Shown here piece by piece: positions 55,180-64,000 of a DNA stretch of 64,000 bases. The notes under the pieces are model-generated. The model ran no database searches and had not been told where the DNA came from. It saw only the letters and a program-made list of their open reading frames with translations. Source of the stretch: Brachycybe producta (lineage: Eukaryota > Arthropoda > Diplopoda > Playtdesmida > Andrognathidae); contig JAUPFP010000120.1 in the NCBI GenBank assembly GCA_036925085.1, forward strand, positions 1 to 64,000. Direction: 5' to 3'. The first letter of the stretch is position 1; the number at the start of each line of letters is the position of its first letter. The translations under genes and the position numbers were made by a program.

Positions 55180-55238
55180 GCAAGGTTCACACTTTCGAGA
55201 GTAACGTTTTGCGAGTCTCTCGAAAGTGTGAACCTTGC
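55180..55238. other. Perfect 22-bp hairpin
   Basis: GCAAGGTTCACACTTTCGAG plus AG at 55180-55201 pairs perfectly with 55217-55238; the loop is 15 nt. It lies between a LINE fragment and a minisatellite element, in the intron of locus C. It may be the end-to-end remnant of a small inverted-repeat element. Confidence 0.85.
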
Positions 55239-55261
55239 ATTTAAAAGTATACAAATTTAAC

Positions 55262-55768
55262 TTGGGTGTGAGACATTTGCCCTATAGACTAATGCTCTAA
55301 AATATTTGCACTAGAATCATTTGCCCTAAAGAGGCATTTGTCCCAAAATCATTTGCCCAAAAAACACTTGCCCTAAAGAAATGTATTGCCTAATCCACTG
55401 CTGAAATGTAAGTCAATTGGTATTATTTGTCCACCTGCAACATGCAAAACCTATTTAACATACTCCACCAAAAACACTAAACCATATGAAAAGAGAAAAA
55501 ACGTAGTTTTAGGGAAAATGTATTTTTAGGACAAATGGTTTTAGGGCACATGTCACTTTAGAGCAAGTGGTTTTAGGGCAAATATCTCTTTAGGATAAGT
55601 GGCCTTGGGCAAATGTCTCTTCAGGGCAAATGCCCCCTTAGAGTAAATGATTTTAGGGAAAGTGTCTTTAGGGCAAATGGCATTAGGGCAAATATTTTTA
55701 GTTCAACTGTCTATAGAGCAAATGTCTCTTTAGGGCAACCATTTTTAGGAAAAATGTTACACCCACTT
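55262..55768. mobile_element. Palindromic minisatellite element with TGGGTGT ends
   Basis: The left end is TTGGGTGTGAGACATTTGCCC and the right end, inverted, is AAAAATGTTACACCCACTTCG. Between them the minisatellite runs as CCCTAAA (55269-55385), then a unique core with CACCAAAAACACTAAACCATA, then TTTAGGG (55505-55750). It has the same architecture as 53841-54372 and 26158-30100 on a smaller scale, with the same core word as 51630 and 54160. Confidence 0.7.
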
Positions 55769-57590
55769 CGTTACCTAATTGGTCTCAATGGGCTGATTTT
55801 TCCAAGAGCACCATACTTCAGCGAAGCCCGAAAGTTTCCTCATTCTGAACAGTGAAGGTGTCATCCACGTTTACTTTTCCCCCGAATCTCGATGGCCTCT
55901 TATCACTATTTCTTGTCTACCACAAATTATAATGCATTGAATGATAACAACAAGGCATTCTCTATTTTCTTTTACTTGTTCTTTTCTTAGAAACACATAC
56001 ATAAATCACACAAATAGTGTTTTTTATTTAATGTAATTAGTTTTTTTTTTTACTTTTTTGTATCTATCTGGTGATGAAATGGCATCTGTTTTCCCTTGGT
56101 TAATACTCACAAAAATGTCAAAGCTATTACTGCATTAATGTGGTATTGAGTTTTAGCATGATCTCTGAAAAAATTAACCGTAATATTTTATTTTTATTAT
56201 AATCACTAGTTTATTATAAGGTTACTAACCTGTTTGGCATTTTAAAAAGAGTTGAACTCTTTCAGCACCAAATTCTCTAATGGTGCACTTTGCACTCCAC
56301 CAGTTCTTGAAAATGCAACATAATACCTACAATAGGCTCAATTTTTTAAGTGCGAGTATACTAGCCAACTATATTCCTCAAGCCACTTTTGTTGAAATTT
56401 CAATTTTCTTTTGTCATTTTGAGGCAATATTGGGAAGGTATAGCTCTTAGGTGGAACCCACAAGCCCTTAAGCACCTAAAATAGTTAAGTGTATACTTGC
56501 TGTGCAGGCAAATTAGGCAGGCATAAGTAACAATTAAAGAGTAAAATCAGTGAAATTACTAAATTTTCACGTGGAAAATCATGAGGATTTGACCAGTTTT
56601 TGAAATACCAAGAATAAAAAGTTGAAAATGAAACCAAGAGTTACTTACAGTAGTGAGTTCTGAGTTAGTAAGAGACCTGTTAACAAAATTTGCCACATTA
56701 TGATTTGGTGTATAATTCATAGCCTCGAGCTTAATAAAAAAAGAAAAGAATCAAGTATACTCTAATCTACAAAATTACAAAGAAGTTTAGGCCAGTTTTG
56801 AACCTTATGGTAAAAATTAAATTCACAATTTCAAAAAAATATCAACTGAAATAAACTTGGTGATGGATTAGAAATAAATGATGAACTAGACTAGTTCTAA
56901 TTCATATACAGTACTTATTGCTAATTCTGGGAGGTATGGTAAAGATTTAGAATTTATACAGTTTACAATTTACTATAGTCTATAAATTGAATTATAATTT
57001 GTTAAACATTATAAAAAATAGAATCTAAAGTGATAAATGCCATTAAATGGAAGTTGTATTATGTGGAACATTTATGATGATCTGCATTTTTATCTGAAAC
57101 TTTATCCAAGCTTGATGGTCCAGCAGAAGAGTCTGAAGGCAAAGGGTCTCATATCTCATTTAGTGTAGTGTTTGAATTTAAAAGAACTGTTTCATCAATA
57201 GGTCCCGGACTTGATGTCTTTTTTTTTTACATGGCAAAAAAAAACTTTTCAATTCCTCTCCTCACGTTGTTTATTTTAAAAATAATTTTTGGATAAATAA
57301 AATACAAAAAGCATTCACACAGTGGTTTAGCTCTTGTGCTGTGATTCTGTGAAAAGTGAAACAGGATATTGAGGATGATGCAATGTGGTGAAAACAACAG
57401 CAATAATTTGCAAAATGTTGGTTTTTGATTGGCTGTTGGGTAAGCCAGGGTAGGGACTTGAAGAGTCTCCTAATATATGGAGGGGGCTATATATTAGGAG
57501 GCTCTGGACATTAAATGAGCAACACTGAGGGTGGCAAAGAAATCATCTAGCATTGATATTAATTGAAAATAATTTTTTTTCTTTTTTTTT
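55769..57590. other. Distal part of the intron of locus C, nothing recognised
   Basis: AT-rich. A hairpin at about 57469-57513 (GAGTCTCCTAATATAT against ATATATTAGGAGGCTC, one mismatch) is the only structure noticed. No coding exon with a recognisable domain. Confidence 0.45.
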
Positions 57591-57941
57591 AAGCCTTTGG
57601 GAGGATATCGACTCACCACCAATCTCGTAAATCGAAACGGACTTCATGCTTTGTATAAAGAAATTGATACGGTAGACGGTGATCCCATCAACGACGTCAC
57701 TACTCCTGCTCCAGTTATAGTTGATGTATCTTCAGATGGAGAATCTTCATTAAGCTCGAATCGTGACTTGTTGCCCTGAATTGAATGGTGGATCAGGGGT
57801 TCCGGACTCACATACTACATCCAGAAACTACTAGCATATCTGTATTACGAACTTCTTCAACCATTACTCATGGGTGTTGGTAACCTTTTGAATGGCCTCC
57901 TTGGTAACCTTATAGACCTAGTCTCATATAAATCTCTTTAA

Positions 57942-58690
57942 CCAGCATTTGTGACTATTGTCATATTCTTGTCTCATAAAATAATTGGAAGCAAAAAAAA
58001 AATTAAAACTAAAAACAAACATTCACAATGCTCTGGCCAACTATAATCTGCATACATTTCAGAATGAGTTACAAAAAAAAAAGACGTGACGTGATAAGAG
58101 GTGTGCTACGTTGTGGAAGATAATGACGAGGTCATTCTAAATTCATTCATTCAAAAGTATTTGACGTTATTTTTGCGTCACTATTCAGTGAAACATAAGC
58201 ACCGAGCAATAAGCAACACACACTTGACTAGGGGAGTAATGGGTAATGGAAGAAATGTAGGGTTCGTGGGAAAATAATTTTTGTTTTTTTGACAAAGTTA
58301 GGTTAGTTTATAAAACGTAATTACTTTCCCACCAACCCAGTTTAGTTAATATGAATCCACAACAAATTTCAATGTTTATCAAATACAATTCAACACCAAA
58401 TGGGTCTACATTCGATTGTTTCAATGTTCATATATTTAAATGGATAATTTGAATTTTGTGTTAATAAACTGAATGCATGGAATAAAATAATGTTCAAGTC
58501 TATGTGTAATTTATGCTTTATGATGATTGAGGACGATCTGCATTGCTGCCATTGGGTTATGGTTTATACTTGTTAAAACAGCTTAACATCAAGTGGCGGT
58601 TTTCGGCCTAGTGCCAGAAATGTTTAGGGAAATTTTAATTATATTTTTTTAGAAGATTTAAAATTTTCATTTGAAGGGAGAATATCAAAT
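57942..58690. repeat. 3' flank of locus C, duplicated from locus B
   Basis: Matches 33114-33870 in order and orientation (TTGTCATATTCTTGTCTC, ATAATTGGAAGCA, ACTTGACTAGGGG, TTAATAAACTGAATGC, AAGTGGCGGTTTTCGGCC). The two copies differ by many substitutions and small indels, so the duplication is not recent. Confidence 0.8.
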
Positions 58691-59769
58691 TCAATATTTC
58701 GAATATTACCCGACAAAAAAAGTAAAAATAAAAACACATTCGATGGGGCTCCGAAATCACACAACGCCGAGTGTCCTCAACAAATATAAACACACCACTC
58801 GTTTGTTCGGCTTGTGTTTGAGATAATTTGTTTTCGGCATAGTTATTTTAGAATTCAAAGTGCAATAAACACTCCAATAGCGTCAAATTAATTATATTTA
58901 TATTAAAAAAAAAAGTTTGCAAATAGCCTACATATTAATTTCTACAGACGATTCAAAACGAATAAAATTGATAAAAGTGATAAGAACGGTTAATTTAGCT
59001 AATAAAAATACAATGATGTTACAAAATGTTGTGTGTGCATCACGATGTGGTGCATCCAGTGTAGAATTTCAAAAAATACCAGAAAAAAAGGAGATATGGA
59101 TAAAAATTAAATAATAAATTATAATTATTAATTTTAATTTACTAGAGGAACCTTTTCGCTTAACAAAAGCTGCGGGTTCCGTGACCATAACTGGTGTAAA
59201 TGCGGAGTGATGATTTTAGTGCACATTTTGGCAATGAATTAATGAATGATTGTGTCGCGATACATATACAGTGTATATTCTGCTATGCGGGCTCCACAGA
59301 GTCCACAAGCCATTATTTTTAATTGTCTTGTGACAAAAATACCCATAGGCATTAGGTGTGGTGTAACATGCCTCACGTCCCTCAAAAAATATATTTTTCT
59401 CATACAAGTTTAATTAAGAGCCTAGACACTTCCACGTGCACGTGTTGCATGACTAAGTGAAATTTGATGTGTCCAAAAACATGGTCTCAATTTTAGCTAT
59501 CCTTAGTGCCTTTAAAATGAATTTTTAACAATAACTGAAATTGCAACCTCTTCTTGAATGTTGTGGCCAGGTATTAACATCGATTTTTTGCAAAATTTAA
59601 AGTGGTTTTTAATTTATAAATTATACTAATTTGCCTGAGCCTTGCTAGAGACCATTGACCTTAAAAAGGTTCATTTTGCTAGCCACCTTTCGGTTCTTTA
59701 AAATCACCTTTGAATTTAAATTTGAAAAATTACTCTGCAAGCAGCCATAAAGGCCTATGGCAGAGGGAC
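58691..59769. other. Intergenic, nothing recognised
   Basis: AT-rich, with no supported gene. A 65-codon plus-strand frame at 58917-59114 lacks any recognisable feature. Confidence 0.45.
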
Positions 59770-59899
59770 AAGAGTCCAAGTGCAGCATAGAAAATGCATT
59801 GTCAAAACCAGAAAATATAAAACCCTAATGATATAAACCCAACAACAATTTCAATATTTTTAATGCTGCAAATATATGCATTGTCAAAACAAAACAAAA

Positions 59900-62778
59900 T
59901 TATGACTCCCATAAAATACGTTTTTCCTGCACAAAATCCCCAGCAAGCGAGTTCCATTGTCGAATCGCCCTCGGGACAAATGACCAGTAATAAGAATCTG
60001 TTCGTGTAAAAATCTCTCCAACTTTGTTAGAGTGGTCACCCCTACCCAAATATAATGCCCTGCAAAGTTTACTTGAAGTAGGTTTAGGGCAAGAGCCTTC
60101 TAGCATTCGATTAAAGATATTAAGATTAAAATCTGAACGTCTTGCAAGTAAACTATCCCAACCAAACTCTGAAAGCATTTTAGTTACTCTGTCGGCATAT
60201 CTATATTTACCACAAACAAACCTAGCAGCCTTGCGTTGGACCATTTCTATAGAGTGAGCTAAGTCCTCAGTGTGGGGATTCCACACGGAGCTGCAGTATT
60301 CTAGATGGGGACGTACTAATGATTGATATGCTATACATTTTACCTCCCTGGGACACCTTCTTAAAACGCGTTGACTAAACCTAAGCATCTGCATAGACTT
60401 GGAAATAATCTGTTCGACATGCAGCTTCCAAGAAAGTTTAGCTGTAATCGTTACCCCCAAATATTTATAAGAATTTACGTTATTAAGTGGAATGGCCCCT
60501 ATTCTATATGGAAATATTATTGGATTCTTTCCCCTAGCTACCCTCATTACACAACATTTTCCCTTATTAAGTTGAAGTTGCCATTTAGAACACCATGCCT
60601 CTATTGCTTTCAAGTCACTATCAATAATATGGCAATCATTGTCAGAGGTAACCTCACGATAAATTATTGTATCATCTGCAAATAGCCGGCAATTGCTGCT
60701 AACTTGACTGCTGAGGTCATTGATATACAAAAGAAACAGAAGTGGACCCAACACACTACCCTGAGGAACCCCTGATGTAACCCCTATCCAGTCAGATTCA
60801 GACCCACCTGCAACAACCCTTTGTTTCCTATCACTCAAAAAAGAATGCACCCATTTATACACCTGTTCACCCAATCCATACCCACTAATTTTTGTCATTA
60901 GTTTTGAGTGAGAAACTGTGTCAAATGCCTTGCAGAGATCAAGAAAAACCAAATCTATCTGACTGCCTTTGTCTAAAATTTTCTGAAGGTCATCAACTAA
61001 AAGAATAAGCTGGGTTTCACATGAACGCCCCCTAAGAAACCCATGCTGGTTATCACACAAAAGATTGTTTTCCATAAGAAAATTCATTGAGGAGGAATAT
61101 ATAATATGTTCCAGGACCTTGCAAACTATCGAGGTTAAAGACACGGGTCTGTAATTAGTTACCTGAGACTTGTCTCCTGATTTAAAAATTGGACTAACAT
61201 TAGCTAATTTCCACATATCTGGTACAATACCTACATCTAAACTCTGTTGAAAAATTAACTGAAGGTATGGACCCAACTCTTGTGCAAATTTTTTTAAAAT
61301 GATAGCATACATCCCATCTGGACCACAGGTTTTATTTGAGTCTAATTTTAGAAGTTGCTTGACTATCCCATCTGCAGTTATTACAATTTGATCCATAAAA
61401 AGAGATGTTGAAGGAAAACCCTCATGTGGTATGCCATCATCAATTGTGAAGACCTTCTTGTATTGTTCATTTAATAAGGTAGCTTTCCCTACTGGATCTG
61501 AAACAAGCTTCCCATTTGTGTCAACCAGAGAAGGAATAGATTCTCTACTTCCCTAGAGTTCTTGATGTAACACCAAAATAATTTTGGGTCCGTTTTTAAC
61601 CATTCTCCAAGCGTTTCTGTTTTAAAATTATCGTGAGCTAACAAGATTTCCCGTTTCGCTGCTGTGCGTGCAATACGGAATTCATTGCAATTCACTAATT
61701 TTGGGTGATTTCTAGCCCTATTTCTCCATAAGCCTTGCTTACGAAGAGCCCTTTTAACTTTGCTAGTGTACCATACTGGTGTGGCACAGTCTCTAACTAC
61801 CTTGATTGGAATAAAGGAGGAAGACCCATTTAAAATTAAACTATGAAATCGTGACCAATTCAAATTCACATTTTGAGGATGAAAACATTCTTTAAATTTA
61901 TGAAAATTATCTATCAAATGTGACTTAAAACCATCCCAATTACATTTGTTAAAAAGAAACACTACTCTTTTAACCTCAGAAATTTTTTCCACACATGCAT
62001 TAACATCACATAAGACAATCTGATAATCACTAATTCCCCCTGATACCCTAACATTGGATAATAACTCCGGACTATTAGTCAGTACTACATCAAGAATTTT
62101 GTCATTTCTGGTTGGTTTAGTTACAACCTGTTCCATAGAATAAGTATTCATACTATCTAAAAATGAAACTGCTAATGGCATGTCACTGCCACTGATCACC
62201 GTATGCATTTCCCAGTTGATGTTTGGAAAATTTACATCACCTCCTAAAATAATGATTGGACTATGGTATTTACGATGAACAGTGTCCAAAGAAGTTCTTA
62301 CACTAGTGACATCTGCTATGGAGGATCCCGGTGGCCGATAGAAAGATTATAAAAACACCTTTTTACCATTCTTTAGCCTTAAACTACAACATACTATTTC
62401 ACAGTCTGTTTCAAAACTTGTTTCCCTGCAACTATGAAATATTTGTGAAATAGCTATGAAAACCCCACCTCCAGAACAACCAACCCTGTCTCTACAGTAC
62501 ACTGTGAAACCATCTGGAAATATTTCCCCATTATTAACAGTATCATCAAGCCATGACTCTGTACCAAGAATTATATTGCAACCAGTCTCCTCAACTGCCG
62601 CAATGAACTCAGGAACTTTGTTTCGTAGACTCCTACAGTTAACTACCATAACCTTTACATGTGAAGGTATAGCTGAAGGGTGTTTTCCTAAATGATTTCC
62701 TTCCTGGACAGTGTTTGAAGAAATAATACCTGAAACAAAGGAACTATTGCTCCCAGCAACAAGCTGTGGAGCATTCAT
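59900..62778 (-). pseudogene. CR1 ORF2: endonuclease-reverse transcriptase with two lesions
   Basis: From the N-terminus: APE-type endonuclease words MVVNCRSLRNKVPEF, ILGTESWL and IIILGGDVNFPNINW. Then reverse transcriptase words KTCGPDGMYAIILKKF, YRPVSLTSIVCKVLEH, VFLDLCKAFDTVSH (first catalytic Asp), GVPQGSVLGPLLF and LFADDTIIY (Asp-Asp near 60671-60682). The C-terminal LVRPHLEYCSSVWNP follows. The frame would be about 960 residues, close to full length for CR1 ORF2. It is broken by an in-frame TAA at 62344-62346 and by a single-base deletion near 61550 inside a G run. Both lie in or just after the endonuclease part, and the reverse transcriptase domain (61396-59900) is intact. Confidence 0.9.
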
Positions 62779-62825
62779 ATTAGTATCAACCCCCCCTAAA
62801 GCATTTGCACCTAAACCCCAAAACC

Positions 62826-63956
62826 TTACCCTAAAAAATGCTTAACAAAATCACCTATCTTTTTACCCACAATCCTACCAGCCCTGTAATTAAAATGAAC
62901 CCCATCCCTACTCCAGGAACCCCCAAAATTGAGCGTAGCTGCCCTCCAGTCTATTACCTGGGCCCCCACCTTACTACATGCTTCAATTAATCTATCATTT
63001 ACATAACGTGCCTTACGAGTAACTATATCACCCCTATCCCACCTCTCAGGAATAGCACTAACTTTAACAGTAACTCCAGCCCTACAACATAAAGTATGCT
63101 TTACTAAGTCTGCTAGCCCATCTAAAACTTCCCCTCCAAACTGTCTACACACATCATTAGCCCCCACTTGCAGAACAACTAAGACCTCTTCTGCTGTTTC
63201 CCCACATACCATTCTCTTGATTCTTTCCTTAACATCTTTAATCTGAGCCCCTGGTAAACAAGCTACACTTACTTTTCCTCTATCTTCACCCACCACCCAC
63301 TTATCAAGCCTTTTGACATTACTATCACCTACAAAAATTACTGATCTGCTCTGCACCCTTTCCAAAATAACCCCACCCTCATTTCTTTCCTCAGCCTTAC
63401 TGACATTCTTCTTACCCTTATTAACACCCTTCTTACCCTTACTAATACCTTGCTTCTTACCCTTGCCAACACCCTCCTGAGCTGCATTTACATTCCCTAC
63501 ACTTGCTTTCTTATACTTCCCAGACCCCTTGCACCTCTGCTCTACATTTACACTTTCTACTACCTCCACAGATCCCACCAATAATTCCCTAAAAACATTA
63601 AACCTGTTCTTTACTGGAGTACATTCTGAAGCTAAAGCTGGCCTAACCTTTCTTCTCTCTTTTTCTAAAACAACTCCCCAACCTACACCCCCAGTATTAT
63701 GCTTAAGGGGTGTAGCAAAAGGCACAGATTCCCTGCTGTGAGAAGGGCCTGGCTGTGACTCAAACACAGCCAGCCTCTCCCTCAGCCAAGCCACCTCTAC
63801 CTCAAGCTGCACCACCTTCTCCCTCAACTCATCTTCAACACCCTTCCCAGACTCAACCTGTTTCCCAGACTCTACCTGCTTCCCAACCTTAACTCTCCTA
63901 ACAGTTTTAACTAGTTTCCCAACCTGAACTTGCCTCCCAGACCTAGTATTAACCAT
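62826..63956 (-). CDS. CR1 ORF1 protein with SGNH esterase domain
   Basis: Intact 376-residue frame starting MVNTRSGRQV. A basic N-terminus is followed by a predicted coiled coil (residues about 41-67, with LREKVVQLEVEVAWLRERL) and a Lys/Gly-rich linker with repeats of the GKGKK type at 160-190. An SGNH hydrolase domain follows: block I VIFVGDSNVKRL (Ser 212), block III QVGANDV (Asn 267) and block V SRDGVHFN (Asp 351, His 354). The catalytic triad residues are all present. Such esterase ORF1 proteins occur in CR1 elements and are thought to assist membrane or RNP interactions. The downstream ORF2 lies 47 bp away on the same strand. Confidence 0.88.
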   Translation of the reverse strand: MVNTRSGRQVQVGKLVKTVRRVKVGKQVESGKQVESGKGVEDELREKVVQLEVEVAWLRERLAVFESQPGPSHSRESVPFATPLKHNTGGVGWGVVLEKERRKVRPALASECTPVKNRFNVFRELLVGSVEVVESVNVEQRCKGSGKYKKASVGNVNAAQEGVGKGKKQGISKGKKGVNKGKKNVSKAEERNEGGVILERVQSRSVIFVGDSNVKRLDKWVVGEDRGKVSVACLPGAQIKDVKERIKRMVCGETAEEVLVVLQVGANDVCRQFGGEVLDGLADLVKHTLCCRAGVTVKVSAIPERWDRGDIVTRKARYVNDRLIEACSKVGAQVIDWRAATLNFGGSWSRDGVHFNYRAGRIVGKKIGDFVKHFLG

Positions 63957-64000
63957 TCTAACTTTCTAACAAAATTTAGTTCTTAAAAACTCTGAAATAA

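Larger units (their letters stand above)
52054..57941 (+). pseudogene. Third paralogue of the secreted-protein family, decayed (locus C)
   Basis: Exon 1 (52054-52101) encodes an intact 16-residue signal peptide start differing from locus B at three positions, and ends at the same GTAAGTAATG donor. The next homologous sequence is 5.5 kb downstream: after a T-rich tract ending AAG at 57591-57593, a phase-0 frame opens at 57594. It hits TGA at 57777, after which family-like sequence resumes, with YYELLQPLLMGVGNLLNGLL in frame to TAA at 57939. The spacing around the TGA also suggests a frameshift relative to locus A. The first 61 exon-2 codons do not resemble A or B, and AAG is a poor acceptor. 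It is either a pseudogene or a shorter secreted product of 77 residues that lost the hydrophobic tail. Confidence 0.65.
59770..63990 (-). mobile_element. Nearly intact CR1-type non-LTR retrotransposon
   Basis: Two minus-strand reading frames, ORF1 (63956-62826) and ORF2 (62778-59900), are separated by only 47 bp. ORF1 has an esterase domain typical of CR1 ORF1, and ORF2 has an APE endonuclease and reverse transcriptase. The 3' tail contains a direct repeat ATGCATTGTCAAAAC at 59794-59808 and 59876-59890. The exact 3' end and target duplication were not found, and the 5' end lies at or beyond the window edge. Confidence 0.85.

Overview
This window is eukaryotic and looks like AT-rich, repeat-dense DNA from an invertebrate animal. 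The evidence is spliced genes with GT..AG introns, a TATA-driven small secreted-protein family, a CR1-type LINE whose ORF1 carries an SGNH esterase domain, an RTE-type LINE with an EEP endonuclease, Tc1/mariner and hAT-like DNA elements, and a Gypsy-type LTR element. No rRNA, tRNA, CRISPR array or bacterial-style operon was seen. The species cannot be named from sequence alone.

Layout. 1-10064 is about 10 kb of almost C-free satellite in two blocks: GATG/GATGAAAG units, then GGGGTAAATGG-like units. 10065-18700 holds a divergent solo LTR, a second probable solo LTR, LINE debris, TTTAGGGCAAATGTCCC minisatellites and a 640-bp inverted-repeat element. 18766-20330 is the first of three paralogous two-exon genes for small secreted proteins (locus A), followed 103 bp later by a complete RTE element with a 13-bp target duplication (20434-23645). 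23780-30100 is a nest of palindromic elements: a foldback element split at a TA by a Tc1-derived hairpin element, then a 3.9-kb inverted-repeat element packed with CCCTAAA-type minisatellite. 31564-33113 is locus B of the secreted family. 34190-37400 carries small inverted-repeat elements, including one hAT-type with an 8-bp duplication, and short tandem repeats.

38013-48252 is a complete LTR retrotransposon on the minus strand with two 688-bp LTRs and a 4-bp GTTA duplication. It encodes Gag plus a retropepsin in one intact frame and, where pol is expected, an intact 725-codon reading frame of unknown function. I see no reverse transcriptase, RNase H or integrase in it. 48253-51620 holds a 1.6-kb modular palindrome and dispersed repeats. 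52054-57941 is locus C, a decayed third paralogue of the secreted family; its intron has grown to about 5.5 kb by accumulating elements. 59770-63990 is a nearly intact CR1-type LINE with only two inactivating lesions.

The only apparent non-transposon genes are the three paralogues (A, B, C), all on the plus strand. Each has a 48-nt signal-peptide exon followed by a phase-0 intron. A and B share an LGQFVV..LLN motif and a hydrophobic Leu/Gly-rich C-terminus. B and C share promoter, intron-start and 3'-flanking sequence, so they arose by segmental duplication. The family and the pol-less Gag-Pro element are the two best candidates for something undescribed.
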